DNA from: Aaosphaeria pasadenensis
Taxonomy: Eukaryota; Ascomycota; Dothideomycetes; Pleosporales
Length of the DNA stretch: 64,000 bases
Direction: 5' to 3'
NCBI GenBank assembly: GCA_022813625.1
Contig: JAKLMB010000007.1
Location: forward strand, 682,001-746,000
Numbering within the stretch: position 1 is the first letter of the stretch; each line of letters begins with the position of its first letter. The translations under genes and the position numbers were made by a program. Below the pieces are notes generated by a model. The model made no database searches and was not told the DNA's origin. It saw only the letters and a program-made list of their open reading frames with translations. This document shows positions 45,888 through 58,623 of the stretch, piece by piece.

Positions 45888-48800
45888 AAGGAGAACCGAG
45901 CTTGGACGACAAAGAACCGTACCAAAGGGTTATTGAGTCACGGGTTGCATGTCATGTCTTTGACGACGGCATCTTCGCCATGTTCATACACGGCGTTGTG
46001 AAAATGTTTTCCCTTTTATTTCCTGCTTTCGCCATATTTCTGCGTTCTGCTGAGTGGCTGCACCGAAGCCCAAAGTCTTCTTTGATACCCTGCTGTGGGC
46101 TGGGGCTTTCACCTTCAAAACACCTCTTCTATCGCAGGCGGTACTTAAGCCGCCCTTCTTACAAGACATTTTCCTTACCTTTTTATTTTTGTATTAACGG
46201 GAATCGGCGCCTCCCGCAGCCGGGGAGAGGTGCATCAAAGCACACCGCAACAACATACACCATCCTCCTTCCTGGATTCTTACTACTACCACCAAATCTT
46301 TTGGCGATGATCAAGTGGGATGCCTCCTTTTTTTCCTCTCTAATAACTCTCTCGTATCTACTGTAACTTGGCGTGGCTGTTTTTCCTCTTCTTTCTCCTC
46401 CCTCTCCCTCTGTACTTTTTCTCCCTCCCAGTCCTTGTGTGTACCACTCGAGGCTGAGATATGTAGTGAAATGATTCTTGTCTCAAATACGCAGCTTCTG
46501 TGGCTTCTTGCCCCTCCTGCTTCTGCATCATGTGATGGGATGGTGCACAATTCGGTGACACGAGTGTAATCTTCTCTGACGTGTCCACTCCATCGGAACC
46601 TTAGCCAACCATGTCGAACGATAGAAACCCTCCGGGGGTGGTTCGCACCGGCTTTGCGAAACCATCGACAGGGCTCCAGGACGGACCGGATAGGCCTGTT
46701 GATCATCTCGGAGGGATCAAACGTCGAGCAACCATGCCGTATATGCAGTGCATCTGTCTACTCGTATCTATTCTAGGCAGCAGGTCGAAGGGTAGGCTCA
46801 ATTCACGGCAGACTCACTCTCCCACTTTCTCCATCTCACAGCAACTACGGATTACATCAACCCAAAACTCTCGACATTCGATAGTTGTTACTCCGTGCTC
46901 GAGTACGCCTAACCGTACCTTCCTCCACATCACCCACTCACCTCTCCAACGGAAGAAAAGGGCAACATAAAATACCCTGTATAAGCAGAGAAAATGGCAA
47001 TTCGAACGTCCCTTCTGCCTTTTCTGTATTGCTTAGCGAAATTGTGAATGGAAATTTGGATACTTTGAAATTACAATGTCACACTTTCTACTCCGTACAT
47101 CTACATGTCACTCTTCTTTTCCCCATCACCTCCTTCTTCTGATACAAAGATGATCAAGCTTCATGGCTGTGACTTGTGAGATCTCATGTCCTCCGTACGC
47201 AGTGCAGTATGTTATCTTATGTAACCACCCTGTACGTACATATGTATCTTCAAGCACCACGCTCAGGGATACCAGGACGCAAGGGGGGGGAAAGAAACGA
47301 GCGAGTCCGTTTCGTACCACCACCACCACCACCACCACCACTTACGCACTGTCCCCTTGCTTGCTTTGGAAAGGCGTATATGTACGTCGGGGATTTTGAA
47401 GTTCCGCGGATGTACGGCGTAAGTACGTGGGTCACTCCTTGTCGTCTTTCCTTCCACGTACAGTTAGTTATGGGTGATGGATTGACGGACAACATGCAAT
47501 GCCACAATCTTCCTGTGAATCGACGTTAGAAAAAAGAAATGAAGAAGGGTAACTAACGGGAGGGATGATGGCGATGATGAGTGAGCGTGAGAATGTGTGA
47601 GATTTATTGCCCCGGGACTGGGTGTGTGCACACTGATGTGTGAGATAAGCGGATAGACGGACGGACGGAGTTGAGTTGCGGGTTCGTACATCTTGGATTT
47701 GGATCTTGGGTTGTCGAGTGTGTGTTTCATGGTTACTATATTCACTTGAAAGGGAAGGAGGATATGGATGGATGAGGGTGGATGAGGAGGATGAGGAGGG
47801 GAAGGGCGTAGTATGGTGGTACGAAACACACTGAGAGAAAGAGATGGATGGTACTATTTATGGAGTTCGCAATTGATGGGAGTATTAGGTCGTGATCTTT
47901 TCTTCTTGGGGTTTGAGGTCCTCTGTGGGTAAGGTCTAAGTGATATGATTGAGTTGATTTGACTGTGGTTGTTGGGCCGAAGTTGAGTGGTGATATTGAG
48001 AGCAATTGAACGGGATTTGTTTCCAGTTATTACAATTTTTTAATGCCAATACATGTGATCGTTGGTATTCACTGTAGATAATGCTTACACGATATCAAGG
48101 CGAGATTGTAGGAAATGGAATATTTCGTGATACTTAATCATGATCATAGCTTACATCGAATTAGAATATATATTGTTATGTTTTCATCAAAAAAATTATA
48201 AATCGTAGTTTCACAGTATCACTCCATGCCTTAAAGCGAGAGTAGAACTCATAGAAGAACAAAGCATTTTTTGTGCTTACGGTACTCAAGTACTCTCAAG
48301 AGTAAGTATATGCATGGTGAGGTATTCAACGGAGATGTACATCGGGAATGTTAGGGTCCGCGTCGTGGGCTTCATGCGTGATTTTGCCAAGTTGAGTACT
48401 GCTATAACACAGTATTAGAAGAGGGAGAGGGCATGGGAAAAGAGGCCAGTACACGATAACAGTGTTGACATGTTTGTGTGGGGTTGGGTGTCATTGTCGC
48501 GGGATGAATAGAGTATGGTCAAAACGGCGCCATTCAACTTAATATTCTCCACATGCCTATCTGAATGCCATAGCCCAGCGAATCCTTTTTGATAGACCCA
48601 TCATTACCGAGGATTACTGCGCATGATCTGTTCGTTGGCTAGTAAATGTGGGGAATTACTCCGCAATCACTTGTATACTGTTGTATATGGCGGATTCTAG
48701 CGACACGAGTACATAAACACAACAATTGAACGACGACCAATTCCCACGACGTCAATCTCAACATTCCCATAACTCACTTCAATTATCAGACCGTATTTCT

Positions 48801-50297
48801 GACGTTGGTGGAATAATCAATCCTGCTACAACGTTGATTACTGCCGTTATGCAAGCCATGGGCAGCCTGTCACTTAGTCTGACGTACTTGTGCATGGCCT
48901 CGAATCCTGTGGTTCGCTTAGGGACAGAGAGGCTGACTGTGCTGCACTCCGTGTATGGTACTTGTAATGTACGTTCATTACCTTTCCGTTCCTCTGAGAT
49001 GAGACATACCATGTAGGTCGATAGTGTTATATATCACGTGTAGTCATATTGTGGGATGACGATCCAATTGCTCCTTCAGATCAGGCTGTTGCAGTGCATT
49101 CTGATATGTGTTTACAAGAAATACATCATACTGTGTAAGCTCTCCAATCACCATGTACGGCTGAAAATAGTATAGCGCAGTTCCGCGAGGGGTTAAGCGA
49201 GTGTCGATCAACAGACCCTGACAAGAGGCTGAACTGGACTCGCAGCCAGAACACTCTCACTCACCATCGTCGACGGACAATACTACGCTAACTTCAACAA
49301 TTCGCAATGTTTCGCGCTACATGTCCATTCGGTCAGGTCTGAACTGCAATCGGCTTACTGTTCAGCCGCGGTTCTGCCATGGCATGGCATGGCACTGATT
49401 ATTATGCCACGAAGTGTGTGTGTGGTGTCTAGGGTGTGCAATCGAGATTCATCGTGAGGCTCTGCTCCACAACAATTTTTTTCGCCGCTACTCTCCGACA
49501 CACTGAGATCGAGGTCTGGGTCGAAAGATCGACGACGAGGGAGAAAGAGAAGGCAAGATGGGAAAAGGAAAAATACGGATGCAACAACATGACCACTGCA
49601 CTTCGACCACTGCCCCTCGGAGTGGGTGTTGGTGCCCCTCCAAGAATTCAGTCTGGACCGGTACAAGGTAGCAAGGATGAAGAAGGAGGAATCATGGCCC
49701 GAGCCAAACAGGAACATCATAGGCGGTAGCATTGCCTGTAGAGACGTACCAAACTGAACAACCGCCGATACTTTCGATGACAGAGCCCCACTAAACCAAA
49801 GCCATTTTCACTTTCATGTGCGGTCGACCTTGCAAAATCGTCTTCTGAAGACTTCCATCAGTGACGTCGAGGCGCGTCCAGATGCGCTATCGTGGGATCA
49901 CACACCAATCACACCTCGCACCGCGACCACCATGCCTCCAGGTACTCACTCCCACGTACCGCCTTTGCACTATCCGCGGCCGCATAGCGTGGGTTTTGGC
50001 GTCGAGGTGCCGTTGCTATCGTGAAAGTTGTTGAGTACGAGTGTGTTTTCCTTGGTGTTGCCCGTTCACGATGTTGTCATAATGGCGGCGAAGAACCTCT
50101 AAGCAAGGTCCCGCTTCTTTTTCTGAACTTATCCCCTAAGTCAGCTCTTGCTATAAAGACTTGTTGCCCGTATTTTTTTTGTCTTCGAGATATTTCCCTG
50201 GTAAAAGCATTAATACAACAGCAAACACTTTTGTTTCTGATCCATCGATTGATTCCTTTTCCGCCCTTCGTCGATTTCACTCCCACAAACCATCGCC
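45888..50297. other. 4.4-kb intergenic region between G-alpha and the HAD phosphatase gene
   Basis: Begins with the G-alpha 3'-UTR. Contains TACTCCGTA at 47,089, variants at 46,889 and 47,191, an (ACC)n microsatellite at 47,316-47,341 and an AT-rich stretch at 48.0-48.25 kb. Short open frames have no family signature. Confidence 0.55.
47316..47341. repeat. (ACC)8 microsatellite
   Basis: Perfect trinucleotide run of 26 bp in intergenic DNA. Confidence 0.9.
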
Positions 50298-51384
50298 ATG
50301 GCTCCCATTGCACTCACCCCTCCCGCCGTCGAGGCCAAATCACAGCCCACCATTGAGGTCTCAAAAACCTCTCCTGTTGATTCCTCCAACATTGGCACTA
50401 AGCGCAAGATCATCTGCTTCTCAGGTACGTTGCGAATTATCTTGCCCCTGGCCTTGTCGATCACCAACTGGACGATCTGCTAACCCTGGTCCAGACTTCG
50501 ATGGAACCATCTTCATGCAAGATACTGGCCACATCCTCTTCAACAACTTTGGATGCGGTACCGAACGACGACAAATGCTCGACGAGCAGATCCACAGTGG
50601 CGAGCGCTCTTTCCGCGATGTCTCTGAGGAGATGTGGGGCTCGCTCGATGTCCCCTTCGACGACGGTTTCGAGGTGATGAAGAAGGCGCTTGAGATCGAT
50701 TGCGACTTCGAGACCTTCCACAAATTCTGCATCAACAACGGCATTCCCTTCAATGTCATCTCTGCTGGCCTTAAGCCTGTCCTCCGAAAGGTTTTGGACC
50801 ACTTCCTCGGAGAGGAGAACTCGAAGCACATCGATATCGTCGCCAACGATGCCACCATCTCTTCCGACGGTAGCCAGTGGAAGCCCGTCTGGCTCCACGA
50901 CACCGAGCTTGGTCACGACAAGGCGAAGTCGATCAACGACTACAAGGACCAGGCCAGGCTCGAGAGCGACGACGGTACCATCCCCATGATCGTCTTCATC
51001 GGTGACGGTGTCTCCGATCTCCCTGCTGCTCGCGAAGCCGACGTCCTCTTCGCCCGCCGTGGCCTCCGTCTCGAGGAGTACTGCATCGAGAACAACCTCC
51101 CCTACATTCCCTTCGACACCTTCGCCGACATCCAGCGCGAGGTCATCAAGATCGCTAAGATCGACGAGGAGAAGACCAAGGGCCAAGGCCTTCCCTCTAA
51201 CTTCAACCCTCGCGCAAACATGTGGCGCCGTGCCAGCAGCAAGAAGAACGTCCCACTCTTCGCGGCCATGACACCCAAGGAGGAGAAGATGTTCACCTGG
51301 CCAGACACCTTCACTGAGTTGAAGGCTCCGGCCGAGACGACAACAGAGCTGGAGTCATCGGTCACTGCTGCACCGGCTGCATGA
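50298..51384 (+). CDS. HAD-superfamily phosphatase, Pyp1/YNL010W-like
   Basis: Two exons, 50298-50424 and 50495-51384, encode 338 residues. The intron interrupts the catalytic loop: splicing gives KIICFSDFDGTIF, with nucleophile Asp43 and acid/base Asp45. Motif II lies in FNVISAGLKPVL, and motif IV is FIGDGVSDLPAAREADVLFARRG, followed by EYCIENNLPYIPFDTF. The pattern matches yeast YNL010W (Pyp1), annotated as a small-molecule (polyol or phosphoserine-type) phosphatase, and more distantly the MtnX/phosphoserine phosphatase group. An N-terminal extension of about 37 residues and a C-terminal low-complexity tail distinguish it from the yeast protein. A cytosolic metabolic role is likely; the substrate is not certain. 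Confidence 0.9.
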
Positions 51385-54300
51385 TTTGGTTTCCTATCTC
51401 TGTCTCTCGCCACTTGCAAGCATTTCCCTTTTGCGTAACACCACTACACTGCATTTCCAGGGCCCTTTTATTTTCCTTTCTTCATCGACGCCGAATCACT
51501 TGAATATGTGGATATTCCTCCCTCTCGATCTCCGAGCTTTTGGTGCGGAACTCGTGCGCTTTTAATGGGTCTGTTGGTGGGGTAAAACAACCGATAGCGT
51601 TTACCAAACCCACACCTCCGACTAAACATTTCATCGCCATCGATAACGACTTCGCCGGCACCCATCTTCCTTTCTTTGCCTCCTCTTCTCGGTCTCCACC
51701 TCCCGGCTGACGGCACTTGATCGATCCGGACCGCCGCCGCCGTCGGGCCCCGCGGTGTCCTTTTTCATGACGTTTCTTCCCTGGGCAGGCGTTGGATAGG
51801 GTTTTGTTTCTCTCTATCCTCTATTGATAGAGTTTCATGCCAATGGTTTACATTCATCATTATAACGAGGGTTTGGGATTACTTCTGGGCGTTTCCATGT
51901 TTTCCATCCATCATCAACCCGTCGTCGTCGCTGTCGGGCGGCATGAGGCCGAGGGCGATTTGGCGGGGCGGCCGCGAGAAAGAATACCAGCATTAATGCA
52001 ACTCGTTACCGTAGTTAATAGAACAAGATCTAGAATTCTTGCATATAGATAAAATAAAGATTTATATGGATGAGCAGTATATTCTTTGATGACAACAAAT
52101 GCAATAGTGACGAGAAATCGGATAGAATTCCAAATAATTCTCTTCTTCTTTGAATACGGGTAGGCTTGTGGGGCTATTACGATGTTAAGCTCACGAGGAC
52201 GTTTTCGCTTGCCTGCTGCTGTACTCCATAACTACTACTGGGCAGGTAACTAAACACGAAATCAAGTAAATTCGATATGTTCTTACTTGGGACGTGGGGG
52301 AGGGGAAAAGGGCAGGGAGAATGTGCTGGGTGGGAATCCGGGGATATCGGATTTAACGAGCACCCGCCTGAGAGCAGAAAGAGTACGTACGAGCAGTTAT
52401 TGCACTTTCAAAGAGAAGAATGGTAGAGAATGAACACCAAAGAACTTCATCTAGCAACAATTAATCAGACATAGGTACAGAATATTTACTCTAATACTCA
52501 ATTACCACGCAAAGTCCCTCATATTGCGGAGGTGGAACCAGAATGGGAGGAAAAGAGGTTCCCAATGCGGCATTTTCTCTCGTTCCCCTTTCCCACTCTT
52601 TTTCTCGTCGGGCGATCCTACTGATTGCTTGCATACATGCATGCGATGCAAGCGATGCGATGCGATGCGCTTCGCGTATATCTAGGCGTGTGTTGGTGCA
52701 GTGCTTGTATGTATTTATTGCATTAGGTGCCTAGGTAGGTAGTTATAGTGTCGGTAGATGGCCAGCTCCCTATATCGATTGAGAGAGACGGGAATGCGTA
52801 CTACACATTGAATGGGGCAGTGTGTATTTAGTGTTCTGTACAGTGCACAGTAGAGTAAGTATTGTCTCATGAGACAGATGCTTCATGGGATTGTTATTGT
52901 GGATGCATGTATGGATGAATGTGTGAGTGTCTTACGGCCCCCAAACTACATGCATGCATAAGGTTACGGAGAATTGGGAACCAGATTCGTCGTCCTCGTA
53001 TGTGCGTGTCACTGTGTCTTCTTCTCCTTTGAGGCAAATTAAAAAAATTCCGGTCTGCCTTGCCAATCATCCTATCCTATGGCTATGGGATGATGATGTT
53101 TTAGGGGTTTGGCATCTTTGTGATCAATGCGGTTGGCGTGGGCGGCGCTGGCGGCGGCTGCTGTTACTGCGTCGTGTCCCAAGCGTCAGGCAATTCTAAT
53201 CAGGCAGCCTCCAATAGCCTTCAATGGTTAATGGACGATGGATTTGTTGATAATGGTTGAGTGTAGTAAGTTGTAACTAAGTAGCCGCGAAATTCGAGGA
53301 GGAAGAGGCACAGAGCATAGCATAGGCAATAGAAGAAACTCCGGAGTGTCACAGGCAGTACCAGAATTCGGTTGACCGTACACAGTAGGCGTAGCAGTAG
53401 CTGAAGCTGCCAAAACCGGGGCAGTGGCCGGCTGGATTGCTAAATATGGAATCATGGATGGGGGACGATGGTGGGAATTGGGGCCATTCGTATTGGCTGT
53501 GTGGAGAGTTCGGAGGAGGCACTGTCTTTGCTGTACGGAGTACTTGCACTCGATCACTGATCGCGATGAAAGGGAGGATGGAAGCACTTGCTGTACTCCG
53601 TTAGGATCGAATAGACCATAATTGAGTATCTAATTGGTAGTCTATTGTCAAGTAGGATCCATCATGAACAAGCACCATCCCATCCGTAGGAAGTCCACTC
53701 AGGTTGGCTCCATTATTATTACACAGTAAACGTCACCTTTGGTGCTCCCGCAGCTTCCGCCAACGCCCGCCGTGAGGTAGTAGTGTAGCATCTATCGAGT
53801 ATCCAGTATCTAGTAATGGACTAGAACAGGGCAGGTCTTACAGACAATCCTAAACTCTGGACCGGAGAATAGGAATCAATCGGACGTCAAAGGAGATGAT
53901 ATGGTCATCAGATGCACAACTCACTTATTGAATTACCATCTCCTTTTTATAATCAATCCGATCCCCCCCCCTACTCCCCTGGTGGTGGTCGTTGCGTGCT
54001 CATGCCTAATACCTATTATAACAACATTTGTCCGTATCGAGCTGGGTCGTCGCTTGCTTTGCTTCAAGGAAGAACGATCAAACGCACGGCATCTGATTTG
54101 ATCTGACCTGAACTGGCGTCAAGCCCAAATTCGACCCCCAAACCTTCAGGTCGACCCGGTTGACGACCAGTACAACTACTCCCTATTAAATCATCAACAC
54201 TACAATTGCCCCGTTGGCCCTTGTTCCTGTTCTTGTTCCTACTCCTCTCCTGTCTCTACGCCGCTCCGCGATTCCGAATCCTACTATCTGTTCATTCTTT

Positions 54301-55022
54301 ATCAACCTACGAGTATCCTGCATACACGATCTCACCTTCTCCATTCGCGCAAGAGGACGAAAGTTGATCTTTGGGATTTGCTGCCTAAGGCTAGCCTAGG
54401 CCTTACTGTCCCATCCCATCACTCCCCCGTCCGTCGTCTCCGCAGCTTGCTACCGCTAAGGGGGTAGCAGTGTGTTACTCGCAGGCCAGCCAGCCCGCCT
54501 AATAATAATTACCTCGTTATCAACTGCAAGCCAGTAATAGAGAGCCAGCCCGTCCAAAAGCCGCACCCAAATCCAGGCCAGCTCGCTCGTTCAGCGGAGA
54601 AACCCTCCTCCTTGCGGAGCATCTTAATTGGGGAGGGGTGGTCTTGTTGACTTGCATTCCTTCTCTTCTTCTTCTCCTTCTTCTCCCTCTGGTCCTCCGT
54701 TTCGCCTACCGTCGTCTTCCTCTTTCAGCGTCGACGTTGCGTACGGATTGAGAAGAAGGCGACCATTCCGGCGTCCAGCGAGCGATCGATCCACAAGCAC
54801 CCAGGCGAGCGACCACACCAAACGAACAAGATTCGCTTGGCCGATTGGCATACATAGTCGAATACCCGCTGCCAACCTGCCAACCAGCCAACCAGCCCGC
54901 CTAGCAGAGGCAACGTTTCCAGCTGTGCCTGTGTTGTGTGGGAGTGTCGTGGGTGCGTCGTCATTGTCCAAGTTGTTGGTGCGGTGCATGTATGCACCGC
55001 CATCTCCGCCAACCAGCCCAGC
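51385..55022. other. 3.6-kb intergenic region between HAD phosphatase and PSD2
   Basis: No gene recognised. Contains a GCGATGC-type short repeat (52,631-52,676), a GTACGGAGTACT palindrome (53,533-53,544) with a near copy 60 bp later (53,593), and from about 54.6 kb the long leader of PSD2 with CCAACCAGC repeats near 54,880. Confidence 0.55.
52631..52676. repeat. GCATGC/GCGATGC short tandem repeat
   Basis: About six imperfect GCGATGC/GCATGC units ending in a small GCG-CTTC-GCG hairpin-like piece. Confidence 0.65.
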
Positions 55023-58000
55023 ATGCCGCGCCCGACCTTGTCCTCCAAACTCTCCCTCCCCTCCCGCCTGAAGAACAACCATAACAATACCAACGCGCCC
55101 ACTTCCAATCCCGCCAGCGTCCCCACGAGCCGTCGCACGAGTCCCCTGCGCACAATGTCTGATTCCTCAAAGCCGGGACTCGTCTTGAAGGCCAATGTGA
55201 TCAAGGTGCGTTCCTGCCCCTCTGCTCGTTTGCCCACCGGCCGAACAGCTAGACCATACCCCGCTACTACGCCATCCATCTACAGCTGAAGCTAACTACT
55301 CGTAGGGCAGGAACCTGGCCGCAAAGGACAGAAGCGGGACCTCTGATCCAGTACGTGACTTTAATATCTTGACATTCGTGCTGCTATTTTGAATTCCTGA
55401 TTGCGTCTTGAAACATGCGCTGACGACTGGCCCTCCTCCAGTACCTCGTTCTCTCCTTAGGCGACGCAAAGCAAGCTACCCCTACGATCAATAAAACATT
55501 GAATCCTGAATGGAACTGTGCGCTCGAACTTCCGATTGTAGGCCCCCAGAGCCTGCTTCTCGAGGTGATATGCTGGGATAAGGACCGCTTCGGGAAGGAT
55601 TACATGGGCGAATTCGATGTCCTGCTCGAGGATGTCTTTCAACAGGGTGCGACTAGCCAGGAGCCGAAGTGGTATCCCTTGGAGAGCAGACGCACCGGGA
55701 AGAAGAAGGCCGTGGTTACAGGAGAAATCCTATTGCAATTCTCCCTCGCAGACACAAGCAACCCATCCGCCACCCCCGAGCAAGTCGTGTCTCGATTCAT
55801 GAGTTACACCTCCTCTAGTAGCCCTGACGAGGAGGAAGACGAAGCTTTGTTACGTCTTGACAGTGGAGAGAACGACGACATCGATGAGGAGGATGAGAGC
55901 TCCGATGACGTCAATGACGAGTCGAAGAAGGCTGAGAAGAGAGAGAGGCGGCGGAAGAGGCTCCGGCTGGCAAAATTGAAGAAGAAGGCTACACTGCATG
56001 CATACGAGTTCTCTGACAAGACTGAGGTCGCTGGTGTGTTGTTTTTGGAGATCGTGAAGATCACCGATCTACCACCTGAGCGCAACGGTAGGTGGAGTAA
56101 CTTGTATCTGCTTTGCATTGATCTCTAACATGTGCAACAGTTACTCGCACGTCCTTTGACATGGATCCTTTCGTGGTCACTTCACTTGGAAAGAAGACCT
56201 ACCGTACGCAGGTCGTCCGACACAATCTCAATCCGGTATACGAAGAGAAGCTTGTCTTCCAAGTTCTGAGGCATGAGACGAACTATGCCATGAACTTTAC
56301 GGTCATCGATCGTGACAAGTTCTCTGGAAATGACTACGTTGGAGCTGTCAACTTCCCTGTTGAAAAGGCAGTTGCTGTTGCGCCCGAAGCCGACCCCGTA
56401 ACAGGGCTTTACAAACTTCCAGAGCCATCAGACTCCCCGGGCATTCCTGAGGCTAGGAGATCGAGATTCCGCCTCCCGATGTCCCGATCATCATCCGCTC
56501 ATAGCCTTTCCCGCTTGGCCCGACCATCACTAAAGAAAGAGAACTCTCAGAGTTCATTGAGCTCCCAAACAAATGTGTCCACCCTCGCAGGATCCGCACC
56601 GCAGACTCCAGGAATTGACTCCAGTGGAAACTTGGCACCGCCAGTCCCAGCTATCAATGTTGACCCTTCCACAGTCGACGACCAGGATCTCAAGCTCTAT
56701 ATATTGCCCCTCGAGATGAAGAACAAGGAGAGATGGGAGGCGAAGCATAGCCCTACTCTCTACATTCGCGCCAAGTACCTGCCCTACAAAGCTCTGAGGC
56801 AGCAGTTCTGGAGAGCGATGCTCAAGCAGTACGATGCCGATGATAGCGGCCTCATCGACAAGGTCGAATTGACTACCATGTTGGATACCTTGGGCTCTAC
56901 GCTGCATGAGTCTACTATCGACGGATTCTTCAAACGATTCTTGAAAGAGAACAATGGCGAGGAGGTCCTGACCTTCGATCAGACTGTCATCGTGCTAGAG
57001 GACCAATTGCAGAGTACCCAAGAGCGTGACCTTGCCAAATCTTGGAGAAGCCATCTGACAGCATCTGCAACGGATCTTTCCACACCTGGAACACTTACAC
57101 CCTCCCTGGATTCCGGCACTCAGACGCCATTGAATGTACATCCCTCACAGACATCTATACCAGCTCTTCAGACTGATACGCTTGGTCCGGAGGGTGAAGA
57201 AGGTGACATCATCGAGCCCGATGATCTTGGAGATGAGAAGGGCGAGGAACATGTTATTGAAATTCGCGAATGTCCTATCTGCCATCAACCGAGGCTCAAC
57301 AAGAAATCAGATGCCGACATCATCACCCACGTAGCCACCTGCGCTAGTCAGGACTGGAGACAAGTTAACAACTTGGTCATGGCAGGTTTTGTCACTGCTA
57401 GCCAGGCCCAACGCAAGTGGTATTCCAAGGTCATCACTAAGATCTCATACGGAGGATACAAATTAGGCGCCAATTCTGCGAATATCTTGGTGCAGGATCG
57501 TATCACGGGCCAGATCAACGAGGAGCGAATGAGTGTTTATGTTCGCTTGGGCATCCGTCTACTTTATAAAGGCCTGAAGACGAATAACATGGAGAAGAAA
57601 CGAAGTAAGTTCTCGACCCGCAATTTGGATGATTATACTAACGTAGATGCAGTCCGAAAATTGCTTCGGTCCCTCAGCGTCAAACAGGGAAAGAAGTACG
57701 ATGACCCTGCGTCTGCAGCAGAGATCGCCGGTTTCATCAATTTCCATCAACTGGATATGTCTGAGGTCCTACTGCCTACTTCCGAGTTCAAGAACTTCAA
57801 TGAGTTCTTCTATCGTGCATTGAAACCGGATGCTCGTCCTTGTTCCGCGCCTGATGACCCGAGAGTCATTGTGTCTCCAGCGGACTGCCGCACGGTCGTC
57901 TTTAACACACTCGACCAGGCGCAATCTATCTGGGTCAAAGGCCGCGAGTTCACCGTGTCACGTCTCCTTGGCGATGCCTATCCTGAGGATGCAAAGCGCT

Positions 58001-58623
58001 ATGCTGGAGGATCTCTGGGTATCTTCCGTCTGGCTCCACAGGACTACCATCGCTTCCACATCCCTGTTGATGGTATCATGGGTGAGCCCAAGACAATTGA
58101 GGGTGAATACTACACTGTGAATCCCATGGCGATCAGATCAGCTCTGGACGTCTACGGCGAAAATGTGCGTGTCATTGTGCCCATCGATTCGGTAGCCCAC
58201 GGGCGGGTCATGGTTATCTGCGTGGGTGCCATGATGGTCGGTAGCACAGTCATTACCCGCAAGGGCGGCGAAGAGGTCAAGCGAGCCGAGGAGCTGGGCT
58301 ACTTCAAGTTCGGCGGCAGCACACTTTTACTACTGTTCGAGCCCGGCCAGATGCAGTATGACGATGATTTACACGAGAACTCTCGTGGCGCTTTAGAGAC
58401 TTTGGTAGGTATCCCATCTCTTTCTGTCTAAGTCACATTACTAACGAGAGATCAGGTCCGTGTTGGTATGTCCGTCGGCCATAGTCCAAACAGAGGTGCC
58501 TACATGCCCGATATGCGCAAGGAAAACCCATCCCACGAAGAGAAGCAGCAAGCCAAACGCCGCATCGAAGGCAGTCTTGCCCCTGAGGGGGTTCGTGGGC
58601 CTATGCCTGGCGCAGGGATGTAG
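55023..58623 (+). CDS. PSD2: Phosphatidylserine decarboxylase, C2-domain type (PSD2)
   Basis: Converts phosphatidylserine to phosphatidylethanolamine in the endosome/Golgi system, independently of mitochondrial PSD1. Six exons, 55023-55205, 55306-55350, 55442-56087, 56141-57604, 57653-58404 and 58456-58623, encode 1085 residues. Two C2 domains lie at about 50-160 (NVIKGRNLAAKDRSGTSDPYLVLS) and 265-380 (VTRTSFDMDPFVVTSLGKKTYRT), separated by an acidic linker. An EF-hand-like loop follows at about 522-534 (DADDSGLIDKVE), and a CPICHQPRLN...H..TC zinc-finger-like element near 660. The catalytic domain is at 770-1050: IFRLAPQDYHRFHIPVDG, YTVNPMAIRSALDVYGENVR and the self-cleavage site FGGST, where Ser1002 becomes the pyruvoyl group. 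The start at MPRPTLSSK is the first Met of the frame that splices correctly. Intron 4 (48 bp) is in frame. Confidence 0.96.
57605..57652 (+). other. In-frame 48-bp intron of PSD2
   Basis: Donor GTAAGT, branch site ACTAAC and acceptor GATGCAG. Removal gives MEKKRIRKLLRSLSVKQGKK, the expected family sequence. The intron has no stop and a length divisible by three, so retention would add 16 residues just before the catalytic domain. Confidence 0.75.

Noticed and set aside
45647..46366. 239-codon plus-strand frame
   Set aside because: A wrong-frame reading of G-alpha exon 4 that continues into the 3'-UTR.
50461..51186. 241-codon open frame antisense to the HAD phosphatase
   Set aside because: Shadow of a codon-biased exon; no recognisable domain.
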